Source: an uncultured Collinsella sp. (GTDB lineage: Bacteria; Actinomycetota; Coriobacteriia; Coriobacteriales; Coriobacteriaceae). From it: DNA of 8,055 bases. Position 1 is the stretch's first letter; every line of letters starts with the position of its first letter. The position numbers and the translations under genes were made by a program. Shown here in pieces: positions 1 through 6,304 of this stretch. Location of the stretch: the NCBI GenBank assembly GCA_902476475.1, contig CABSDO010000088.1, positions 1 to 8,055 on the forward strand, in the 5' to 3' direction. The notes below the pieces were generated by a model. It saw nothing but the letters and a program-made list of their open reading frames with translations, did no database searches and was not told the DNA's origin.

Positions 1-214
1 TGGACCGTGTCCCGCTCGTGCCTCGTGAGCCTTCCGTAGGACCTCGGGACCGCCCTCGCGGAGCCACTCTTCTTCTTTCCGGACATGCCGTCCTCCGATC
101 TCCCGGGGCCGGCCGATCCGGCCCTCAGGGTATCGGGTTCCCACATTCATCCGTACATGTGCGGATGAATGTGGGAGGTGTTCGGATAAAGTTGATAATC
201 AAGGCTTTTACCTT
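1..214. other. Leading non-coding stretch, no supported gene
   Basis: I see no credible gene here. The plus-strand frame open from base 3 to 248 has no ribosome binding site, runs through a palindrome and a terminator, and translates to an Arg/Gly/Pro-rich product of no recognisable family. A 7-bp GC hairpin (GGGCCGG at 106-112 with CCGGCCC at 118-124) and a large palindrome (139-176, listed separately) lie in it. It is probably the 3' flank of a gene to the left of the window, because a terminator follows at 215-242. Confidence 0.5.
139..176. repeat. 38-bp near-perfect palindrome
   Basis: The left arm TCCCACATTCATCCG (139-153) is the exact reverse complement of the right arm CGGATGAATGTGGGA (162-176). 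The 8-base centre contains the self-complementary ACATGT, so nearly the whole 38 bp is symmetric. No T-run follows the right arm, so it is not a standard intrinsic terminator. It could be a dyad operator for a dimeric regulator, a small mobile or REP-like palindrome, or an RNA hairpin at the 3' end of an upstream transcript. The sequence alone does not decide. Confidence 0.8.
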
Positions 215-242
215 GGGCTTCGCCTGCGTGCGAGGCCCTTTT
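215..242 (+). terminator. Intrinsic terminator upstream of the riboswitch unit
   Basis: GGGCTTCGC (215-223) pairs with GCGAGGCCC (230-238) through nine base pairs, one of them a T·G wobble. The loop is six bases and TTTT follows at 239-242. On the plus strand this is a compact intrinsic terminator. It most likely ends a transcript entering from the left and insulates the riboswitch-controlled unit. The T-run is short, so termination may be incomplete. Confidence 0.65.
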
Positions 243-283
243 GCGTGATACCATTTTGACGGTAATAATCGATGGCCTAGATG
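241..283 (+). promoter_or_regulatory. Candidate promoter for the riboswitch-controlled unit
   Basis: Two overlapping sigma-70-type arrangements fit between the terminator and the riboswitch. One is TTGCGT (241-246), a 17-base spacer, then AATAAT (264-269), where the -10 matches consensus at five of six positions and the -35 is poor. The other is TTGACG (256-261), a 16-base spacer, then TAGATG (278-283), where the -35 is good and the -10 weak. The first would start RNA just ahead of the riboswitch and fits its 5' boundary better. The position is logical, but neither match is strong. Confidence 0.35.
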
Positions 284-447
284 GTGGTGCGGAGACGCAC
301 GAATGCGCGGTTTTCCTGCGCGTTTGGGAGAATCGGGGTGCAAGTCCCCGGCTGTACCAGTAACCGTAATTCCTCTTGGCTCGGGATGTTCGCGTCGCAG
401 ATCGGACGGCGCGCCTGAGCCGTTAAGGTTAAGTCGGATCGCCTCCC
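283..447 (+). ncRNA. Cobalamin riboswitch
   Basis: This leader carries the conserved core of the cobalamin riboswitch family in order. GGGAGAATC (325-333) precedes a GGGG-TGCAAGT-CCCC stem-loop that matches the family's GGTG.AA..CC element. Then come GGCTG and the L5-like segment TACCAGTAACCGTAA (355-369), a variable peripheral arm (about 370-420), and the 3' core AAGTCGGATCGCC (431-443). It lies 66 bases ahead of the DUF4430 gene start. No U-tract terminator lies between it and the start codon, so control of translation is more likely than attenuation. Consistent with that, CCAG in the L5-like loop (357-360) is complementary to CTGG at 493-496, which overlaps the Shine-Dalgarno GGAGG (495-499). 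This kissing-loop idea is inferred. Ligand class and exact ends cannot be fixed by eye. Confidence 0.92.
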
Positions 448-494
448 ATCTTGCATGCGGCTGCGGCGTATGCCGTCGGTGTGCATAGGGCTCT

Positions 495-506
495 GGAGGG
501 AAGGGG
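495..506 (+). promoter_or_regulatory. Ribosome binding site of the multi-DUF4430 gene
   Basis: The purine tract GGAGGGAAGGGG precedes ATG at 513. The AAGGGG part is six bases from the start and the GGAGG part 13 bases. GGAGG (495-499) is complementary to CCTCC at 442-446 at the 3' edge of the riboswitch core, and the preceding CTGG is complementary to the L5-like loop. Riboswitch folding could therefore mask this site. A second in-frame ATG at 594 also has a GGGGGA tract five bases upstream, so initiation there cannot be excluded. Confidence 0.6.
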
Positions 507-512
507 ACCCCG

Positions 513-3500
513 ATGGGGGAACTCGAGCGCAACATGCGCGATGACGTGGGGCAGACTCAAGGCAACGCTCCGAGTACAGACAATGGGGGACAAATGGATA
601 TGTTTGAGGACGAGCGCGAGCGCGCCTCGTTGCATCGCCGTGGCGCGATTGCACGCGGTGTAGCCAAGCGCTGCCTGGTGGCATTCCTGGCCTTTGCGAT
701 GGCCTTTGGCACCACACCGGCTCAGCTGTGGGCCGAGGGCGCCGAGGGCATTGCCGAGGCCGTGGCTCAGGCTGCGACACCGAGTGAGGGCACGGGGGCC
801 GCGGACGGTGCTGCCGACCAGGGCAAGGCCGAGGTTTCGGATTCCGGGAGCGCGCCTGCAGCCAGTGCCGCCACAACAGGGGCAGCAACTGGCGACGAAG
901 GCTCGGTGACGGGGGAGAGCCCTGCCTCGAGCGAGCAGTCTTCGACGGCATCCGCTGGCCAAGCAGGATCTGCCGCCGCGGCTGCCGTTCAGACAGGGAA
1001 CCCGACAGAAACTGGCGATGTCGCCGAGAAGCAAGTCGAGGTCTCGTTCTCGATTATCGGCACCGATGCCGACGGCAAGGCTCAGACCTGGGTGGCACCT
1101 ACGCAACTCAAGCTTGACGAGGGCTCGACGGCTGCGGACGCCTTCGTTAAGCTGCAGCAGAAGACGGGCTTCAAGGCAGACTACGATGCAAACACGGCAT
1201 ATGGGTTCTACCTCAAGAGCATCACGTCTCCGAGCGATGGCCGCACGCTTGCCTACGATCCGACGACTTATGCCTTCTGGCAGCTGTTCGTCGACGGCGC
1301 GTCTTCCTCGGTTGGTGCGAGCGGCATCAAGCTCACCCAGGGGCAGAAGATTGAGTTTGCCTATACGGCTGGTAGCGCGTCCCCTGTCGTTAAGGATCAG
1401 GTCGCCGCAAATGTGACCGTCATTGGTCGCGATGCCCAGGGCAAGACTCAGACTTGGGTCGATAACGCGCAGTATGTGGTGACGTCCGGCTCGAGCGCAC
1501 TTGATCTTACGAAGGTCGCGCTCGAGGCGAATGGCATCGACGCCGTTGCTGCGGGCTCCTTCATTCTGAGCCTTAAGTACAACGGCGTTGAGCTGGGTAC
1601 GCCGCTCGATTATTCGACCTATTGGCAGCTGTTCATCAACGGCAAGTCGAGCGACTACACGGCAGACAATGTCACCATTCATGCTGGCGATACCGTTACG
1701 TGGTTCTACGGTGGCTGGGGCGACCAGTTGCCCTCTGATTCCGTCCATGCTTCCGTTCAGGTTCTCGGTAAGGACAAGGACGGCAAGCAGCAGGTTTGGG
1801 CCTCGACGGGCCAGACGAGTCTCAAGGCGGGCTCTACTGCCAAGGATCTCCTTGAGCAGACCGGCCTTACTCTCGATGCTAGTGAATCCTCTTGGGGCTG
1901 GTTCCTCAACGGCATTACTTCGCCGTTCGATGGTAAGTCCTATGGCTGGGATGCTGCGACCAATAGCTATTGGCGCTTCTACGTAAATGGCAAGTTCGCC
2001 GACGTTGGCGCCGGTGCCTACAAGCTCCAGGAGGGTGACGCCGTCACCTTTATGTATGGTGCTGACGCCGATGCCCTCCCCGGTCAGGTTCTTGGGTCCG
2101 TCGATGTTATCGGTCCCGATGTCAACGGCAACAATACTCGCTGGGGCTCGGCAAGCAACGTTTCTTTGCCCGAAGGCTCTACGGCCCAGGACCTTATTGA
2201 GACGGTTCTGAAGGCGAAGGGCGTTAAGTACAACGCCTCCCAGAGCGGTGAATACTGGTTCCTGAATTCCATTACTTCGCCGTTCGATCACAAGCCGTAT
2301 GTCTGGGATTCTGCGACCAATAAATATTGGCACCTGTATATCAATGGAGAGCCCTCCTTACTCTGCGCCAATCAGATTACGCTCAAGAGCGGCGATAAGG
2401 TTACGCTTGCCTATACCACCGACGATTCGGCCATGCCCGATCCCGACAAGATTGTCGTGGACCCGAGTGCGACGACTCCTGATTGGGATGCCGAGTGGGC
2501 CGGCTACGGCAACAGTGGCAACGGTTCGACCGTAACGGATGCCAAGACGCCTGCGCAGGCCGCTGGTCTTAAGTGGGCCTTCGATTGGAAGGCCGAGTCT
2601 GGCCAGCAGTATGCCAACTGCAGCGAGCCTGTCATTGTTAACGGTTTTGTGTACATCGCGACCGAGAACGAGCTCATTAAGATCGATTCGTCCACGGGCA
2701 AAAAGGTTGCCTCTGCGCCGCTTGCCTCCAAGGTGAGCTATACCTCTCGTCCGATCTATACCAATGGCCTTATCATCGTTCCGCTCAACGGCGGTGCGGT
2801 CCAGGCGATTACTGCGGACAAGCTGATCTGCAAGTGGCTGACGCCTGGTTTGACGGACTTGGCGCAGAGCTCCTGCACCGTCGTTTCGGACGGCGAGTAT
2901 GTCTATGTTGGTACGGTCGATATTTCGTATGACGAGAACTACAACGCGACCTACGGCAACGGCTCCCTGAAGCGTATCAAGATTGCCACGGGCGAAGTCT
3001 CTTGGCAGAACATTGACCCTTCCGAGGGCTATTATTGGACTGGCGCTGCGCTGACGGATAAGTACACCATTGTTCCTACGAGCGCGGGCACGCTTAAGTG
3101 CATTGATAAGACGACGGGCGATGTCGTTTCGACCATGAAGCTCGGCGCTGTCGCAAATGCCGATTGCATTGCCGATCCGTCCAATGGTTCGACCTTCTAT
3201 CAGATGACGCACGACGGAAAGCTCCATGTGATTTCGCTTTCGGCGAAGGGTGTGCTGAGTGAACAGAAGACGGTTGATCTGGGCCTTACGAATAATCTGA
3301 GCGCCCCAGCGGTGTCTGGTGACAATCTGATTGTCGGCGGACAGACGGCTACGGGCTCTGCTCTGGTTCTCTATAACCTGAAGACGGGTAAGACCACGAT
3401 GGTCGCTGCTGCCGACGGCAAGGCGCTGCCGGCTGGCCTCAACGGTATTGCTGCTACTCCGCTGGTGAGTGTTCAGGGCGGCAAGACCTATGTGTACTTC

Positions 3501-4388
3501 ACCGTGAACAGCGCGGATAGCAAGGATTACGTCAACTACTCTGCTGGCGGTGGCGTGTATCGCTATACGCTTGGCGACGCAGAGGCGACGCAGATTTATG
3601 ATGCGGCTGGCCATTACCAGTACTGTGACTCTCCGGTCATTGCCGATGCTTCTGGCAACCTCTACTACATCAATGATTCGGGTACTCTGTTCAAGCTGGG
3701 GGCTGTCGAGTCTTGGACGGTTGCCTTTAATGCCAACGGCGGGTCTGCTTGCGACACTAAGTTCGTTGCTACGGCCGACGGCAAGCTGGTCAAGCCGGCC
3801 GATCCGACGCGCGATGGCTACACTTTCGGCGGTTGGTTCACCGATGAGGCTTGCACGCAGGCGTATGACTTCAGTACGCCGGTGACGGCCGATCTGACGC
3901 TGTATGCCAAGTGGACCAAGAATGCTGTTAACCCTGGCGGTAATGGCGGTTCTGGCACTAATGGTGGTAACGGTGGCGCTGGCAACGGTTCTGGTGCTGG
4001 TGCCGGCACTGGCACGGGTTCCGGCTCTGGCACGAAGGGCCAGCAGGCTGGCGGCGTTGTCGCCCCGGGTCATAAGCCGGCGACCAAGACGACGGTGTCG
4101 ACCAAGACCGAGACCAAGGACAACAAGTCCGACAAGAAGGACTCCGATAAGTCCGATAAGAAGGACGAGAAGAAGTCTGACAAGAAGTCTGACAAGAAGG
4201 ACAGCAAGTCCGACAAGAAGTCCGATTCCAAGTCCGATACGGGTGCTGCTTCCACGACCACTGCTAAGAAGTCCTCTAGTGCCTCCGAGCAGGAGGCTGG
4301 CACCAACCCGCTCGCCATTGTTGGCGTTGCCGCCGGCGTCATCGGTCTCGCCATCGTCGGCGTGTTCGTGTTCACCAAACGTCGGTAG
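513..4388 (+). CDS. Surface protein: four DUF4430 domains, PQQ-like beta-propeller, InlB repeat, C-terminal membrane anchor
   Basis: This is a 1291-aa secreted protein under a cobalamin riboswitch, so surface corrinoid binding is its inferred role. A long charged N-region (1-50) precedes a signal peptide (core 54-66, likely cleavage after AQLWA, residue 74). An Ala/Ser/Thr/Gly-rich linker follows (75-172). Four DUF4430 domains, the family related to the transcobalamin C-terminal domain, lie at about 175-287, 300-402, 412-520 and 526-645. Their hallmarks are GSTA.D near the start, an ITSP.D loop (absent from domain 2), YW..[YF][IV]NG and a closing GD.VT..Y strand. Residues 655-1063 form PQQ-like propeller repeats (e.g. 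LIKIDSSTGKKV, LKCIDKTTGDVV). An InlB/Flg_new repeat (about 1067-1136, DGYTFGGWFTD...LTLYAKW), a Gly-rich stalk, a Lys/Ser/Asp stalk (1191-1247) and one membrane helix (1266-1287) ending in KRR follow. I see no LPXTG motif. The ligand is untested; glycan or peptide binding is an alternative. Confidence 0.93.
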   Translation: MGELERNMRDDVGQTQGNAPSTDNGGQMDMFEDERERASLHRRGAIARGVAKRCLVAFLAFAMAFGTTPAQLWAEGAEGIAEAVAQAATPSEGTGAADGAADQGKAEVSDSGSAPAASAATTGAATGDEGSVTGESPASSEQSSTASAGQAGSAAAAAVQTGNPTETGDVAEKQVEVSFSIIGTDADGKAQTWVAPTQLKLDEGSTAADAFVKLQQKTGFKADYDANTAYGFYLKSITSPSDGRTLAYDPTTYAFWQLFVDGASSSVGASGIKLTQGQKIEFAYTAGSASPVVKDQVAANVTVIGRDAQGKTQTWVDNAQYVVTSGSSALDLTKVALEANGIDAVAAGSFILSLKYNGVELGTPLDYSTYWQLFINGKSSDYTADNVTIHAGDTVTWFYGGWGDQLPSDSVHASVQVLGKDKDGKQQVWASTGQTSLKAGSTAKDLLEQTGLTLDASESSWGWFLNGITSPFDGKSYGWDAATNSYWRFYVNGKFADVGAGAYKLQEGDAVTFMYGADADALPGQVLGSVDVIGPDVNGNNTRWGSASNVSLPEGSTAQDLIETVLKAKGVKYNASQSGEYWFLNSITSPFDHKPYVWDSATNKYWHLYINGEPSLLCANQITLKSGDKVTLAYTTDDSAMPDPDKIVVDPSATTPDWDAEWAGYGNSGNGSTVTDAKTPAQAAGLKWAFDWKAESGQQYANCSEPVIVNGFVYIATENELIKIDSSTGKKVASAPLASKVSYTSRPIYTNGLIIVPLNGGAVQAITADKLICKWLTPGLTDLAQSSCTVVSDGEYVYVGTVDISYDENYNATYGNGSLKRIKIATGEVSWQNIDPSEGYYWTGAALTDKYTIVPTSAGTLKCIDKTTGDVVSTMKLGAVANADCIADPSNGSTFYQMTHDGKLHVISLSAKGVLSEQKTVDLGLTNNLSAPAVSGDNLIVGGQTATGSALVLYNLKTGKTTMVAAADGKALPAGLNGIAATPLVSVQGGKTYVYFTVNSADSKDYVNYSAGGGVYRYTLGDAEATQIYDAAGHYQYCDSPVIADASGNLYYINDSGTLFKLGAVESWTVAFNANGGSACDTKFVATADGKLVKPADPTRDGYTFGGWFTDEACTQAYDFSTPVTADLTLYAKWTKNAVNPGGNGGSGTNGGNGGAGNGSGAGAGTGTGSGSGTKGQQAGGVVAPGHKPATKTTVSTKTETKDNKSDKKDSDKSDKKDEKKSDKKSDKKDSKSDKKSDSKSDTGAASTTTAKKSSSASEQEAGTNPLAIVGVAAGVIGLAIVGVFVFTKRR
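4098..4242 (+). repeat. Low-complexity Lys/Ser/Asp-coding repeat
   Basis: Short units such as AAGTCCGACAAGAAG recur with slight variation and encode an irregular K-S-D-K-K pattern near the C-terminus of the multi-DUF4430 protein. The charged, presumably extended segment sits just before the membrane anchor, where a stalk would cross the peptidoglycan. Such near-identical units can change copy number by slippage, so length may vary between strains. A comparable but less regular Ser/Asp/Lys stretch occurs in the next gene at about 4690-4850. Confidence 0.75.
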
Positions 4389-4397
4389 GTGAGGGCT

Positions 4398-5267
4398 GTG
4401 TCCAATAAATCCAAGGACGCTGACCCCAAGCAACCAGATTCCTCGTTCATTCAGTTCGACGATACAAAGCAACAGGGCGCCGCTTCGGCGGCGTCCGCCT
4501 CTCGGCGCAAGGAACTCCTTGGCGTTCTGACTGCCGCATGCACCATTCTGATCGTCGTCTCGCTGGGTTTCGTCCATCCTTCCACAAGCGGTGCCTGGTC
4601 CATCGACTGGATCATTCAGACCGTGACGGGGGAGAGCGTCGTCACCAAGGACACCAAGGCGTCTGGCTCGACTACGACTTCGGGCGAGGTCGGGTCCAAG
4701 GATTCCAAATCTTCTGATGATACGAATGACGGGTCTAGGGGTTCTGACAAATCTGACTCCAAGAAAGATTCCGAGTCCTCGGACAAGGAATCAGACAAGA
4801 ACTCGGATAGCAAGAAGTCCGGCGAAAAAGGAGCGGGAAATAAAAAGACTGACAACAGTCAGTCGGCTTCTCAGAATTCGGCAAACTCCGGTGGGCCTTC
4901 TGCCGTTCCTGATAACGGTAGTGCCTCCTCGGGCGGCCAGAGCGGCTCACAGGAGTCCAGCTACGTTACGGTGACGGTTTCGGTCACATCGAGCGCCGTG
5001 GGCAATCCTGTGTCTTCTAGCGGTACCTTCACCTTCAACAAGGGCGCTACGGTCTATGATGCCTTGTGCGCCCTAGGCCTTTCCGTGGATGCGCGCGGCA
5101 CGTCGTATGGTACCTATGTCGCCGCTATCGGCGGCCTGGCCGAGAAGGAGCACGGCGGCACGAGTGGCTGGATGTACTCCGTCAACGGCACAACGCCCAT
5201 GACGGCCTGCAGCAACTACGTTCTCCCCAATGGCGCCAACGTCGTTTGGTATTACGTAACGGGCTAG
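4398..5267 (+). CDS. Membrane-anchored protein with one C-terminal DUF4430 domain
   Basis: This protein of about 289 aa is the likely partner of the upstream DUF4430 protein. A hydrophilic N-terminus (1-38, including a run of Ala/Ser and RRK) precedes one hydrophobic helix (39-59). With no clear cleavage site this looks like a signal anchor, leaving the rest outside the cell. Residues 80-186 are a Ser/Asp/Lys/Gly-rich linker. Residues 187-289 are a DUF4430 domain with the characteristic GGTSGWMYSVNG and terminal NVVWYYV strand. The upstream gene stops at 4388 and no promoter or terminator lies between, so the two are almost surely co-transcribed under the riboswitch. Start choice is open: GTG at 4389 directly abuts the stop codon, while GTG at 4398, preferred here, has the purine-rich AGGTGAGG just upstream. 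Corrinoid binding is inferred from domain kinship and regulation. Confidence 0.9.
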   Translation: MSNKSKDADPKQPDSSFIQFDDTKQQGAASAASASRRKELLGVLTAACTILIVVSLGFVHPSTSGAWSIDWIIQTVTGESVVTKDTKASGSTTTSGEVGSKDSKSSDDTNDGSRGSDKSDSKKDSESSDKESDKNSDSKKSGEKGAGNKKTDNSQSASQNSANSGGPSAVPDNGSASSGGQSGSQESSYVTVTVSVTSSAVGNPVSSSGTFTFNKGATVYDALCALGLSVDARGTSYGTYVAAIGGLAEKEHGGTSGWMYSVNGTTPMTACSNYVLPNGANVVWYYVTG

Positions 5268-5287
5268 AGGCCTCGACATGGCGCGCC

Positions 5288-5327
5288 AAACGGGCGGTTC
5301 GGACAAACATCCGAGCCGCCCGTTTTT
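5288..5327 (+). terminator. Strong intrinsic terminator ending the DUF4430 unit
   Basis: CGGGCGGTTCGGA (5291-5303) pairs with TCCGAGCCGCCCG (5310-5322) through 13 base pairs with one T·G wobble and a six-base loop. TTTTT follows at 5323-5327 and AAA precedes the stem. It lies 20 bases after the stop codon of the second DUF4430 gene. It defines the unit as two genes and excludes a co-transcribed transporter further right. Confidence 0.93.
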
Positions 5328-5334
5328 ATGCGAA

Positions 5335-5565
5335 TGGGACGTCGTTTCCCAATCGAGGCTCAACCGGAAATTGCATCCCATTCTTAAGGCTAATTCCGGG
5401 ACACAGTTTCCGCTAGGACGGCGTTGCGGAAACTGCATCCCATTCTGAGGCTGCAATCTGGGATGCACTTTCCGGAACGGCGCTCATGGGGAAACTGTAT
5501 CCCGCTCTGAGGACGCAATCTGGGATGCAGTTTCCGCGTGACGCCCATGGGGAAACTGCGTCCCA
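5335..5565. repeat. 62-bp-period array of alternating palindromic arms
   Basis: Two complementary 16-base arms alternate. Right arms (consensus TGGGATGCAGTTTCCG) start at 5335, 5397, 5459 and 5521, exactly 62 bp apart. Left arms (consensus CGGAAACTGCATCCCA) start at 5365, 5427, 5489 and 5550. The 16-base loop between a left arm and the next right arm is partly conserved (TTCTGAGG...GCAATC in the middle copies). The 13-14-base spacer between a right arm and the next left arm varies. Each arm can therefore pair with either neighbour. The two best 48-bp units (5427-5474 and 5489-5536) differ at about seven positions by eye. The array lies between two terminators in a convergent intergenic gap, a usual place for REP/BIME-like elements. 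No protein reading is supported. Confidence 0.88.
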
Positions 5566-5616
5566 TTCCGGCGCCGTAGCCCGCCTCGCACGCTTTCTTC
5601 GGCAGACTTTGCAAAC

Positions 5617-5648
5617 AAAAAACCGGTTGGAACATGATTCCAACCGGC
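5617..5648 (-). terminator. Intrinsic terminator of the first GtrA-family gene
   Basis: On the minus strand the stem CCGGTTGGAA pairs perfectly with TTCCAACCGG (plus coordinates 5638-5647 and 5623-5632) over ten base pairs with a five-base loop. A run of six T follows (plus-strand AAAAAA at 5617-5622). It lies 27 bases past the stop codon of the GtrA-family gene ending at 5675 and faces the DUF4430 terminator across the repeat array. Confidence 0.92.
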
Positions 5649-5674
5649 TGCGAAGCGAGATTATGTTGGGTTGT

Positions 5675-6082
5675 CTACGACCGTGCGCCTTCGAGGAAGA
5701 AGCGGCGGCTAAAGTAGTTGTACCAGGTGACCAGGAACGTGGCGATGGCCTTCATGGCCTGATAGCCGATGCTCAAAAACGTGACGCCCACAAACATATA
5801 CAGGTCGTTGAGGCCCAAACCAATCACCGACAGGATGGTAAAGATCGTGAACTCGCGCTTGCGGCTCATGCCCTCGCGATGGTCGAACACGTACTTCATG
5901 CTGAGCCAGTAGTTGACCACGACGGACGTGGTAAACGAGACCGTGGTGCTCATCAAAAAGTTGAGGTGGAACTGCTCGACGAGCGCAATAAGCATGCCCC
6001 AGTCGATGCCAAAGGAGATAAGGCCCACGACAGCGAACTTGAGGAACTGCTTGGTATGAGGTTGTGCCAGTGCCTTGCGCAC
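5675..6082 (-). CDS. GtrA family four-helix membrane protein (copy 1)
   Basis: This small integral membrane protein of the GtrA/DPMS family (135 aa from the chosen start, typical length) has four predicted helices at about 15-36, 42-62, 77-99 and 108-126. Conserved features are the FLKFAVVG opening, the NYWLSMKYVF segment after helix 2 and the closing WYNYFSRRFFLEG. Family members are thought to move or present polyprenyl-linked sugars for cell-surface polysaccharide or teichoic acid glycosylation; the substrate here is unknown. The reading frame extends to a TTG at 6163, but GTG at 6082 is preferred. It gives MRKALAQ, matching MQKLLAQ of the paralogue at 6305-6700, and a GGATGTG tract lies seven bases upstream. 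No glycosyltransferase gene is adjacent. A terminator follows directly. Confidence 0.88.
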   Translation of the reverse strand: MRKALAQPHTKQFLKFAVVGLISFGIDWGMLIALVEQFHLNFLMSTTVSFTTSVVVNYWLSMKYVFDHREGMSRKREFTIFTILSVIGLGLNDLYMFVGVTFLSIGYQAMKAIATFLVTWYNYFSRRFFLEGARS

Positions 6083-6304
6083 GTAATCACATCCAATGCG
6101 TTGATGAATCGAGCAACGAGATACTTTAGAGCTTTTGCATGGGAAGCGTAAGGTCTTTGGCAAGAACTATACGAACTCGCCAAATATTCAAGAGGTAATC
6201 CGCAAACGTTGCAGATCTTCCCGTAAACGAGCAAGGCCCACGAACAACGCAGCGCTCGACGCACGTCATTCGCAGGTCCCCCATAGTGCAACGAGGAGGC
6301 CGGG
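6083..6304. other. Gap between the two GtrA-family genes
   Basis: I see no gene or terminator in these 222 bases. On the minus strand ATGCAAAAGCTC (6140 to 6129) repeats the first four codons of copy 2 exactly but meets TAA at once, giving MQKL-stop. TATAGT (minus strand of 6166-6171) could be a -10 box, but the nearest -35-like TTGAAT is only 14 bases away, so I do not call a promoter. The gap suggests copy 1 may have its own transcription start. Confidence 0.45.

Noticed and set aside
18..248. Plus-strand 76-aa open frame at the left edge
   Set aside because: It has no ribosome binding site, no family resemblance, and it crosses the palindrome at 139-176 and the terminator at 215-242.
429..4577. 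Two very long minus-strand open frames (429-2333 and 2358-4577) opposite the multi-DUF4430 gene
   Set aside because: They are shadows of a GC-rich coding strand. The products are Arg/Leu-rich with no recognisable domain, while the plus-strand product shows clear domains, a signal peptide and a membrane anchor.
5335..5565. CRISPR array
   Set aside because: The conserved part is a 48-bp double-arm unit and the variable part only 13-14 bases, far too short for spacers. There are only a few copies and no cas genes.
5390..5643. Minus-strand open frames across the repeat array with repeated WDAVS/GNCIP-like peptides
   Set aside because: The peptide repetition simply translates the palindromic DNA arms. 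The same region is open in several frames and no ribosome binding site is seen.
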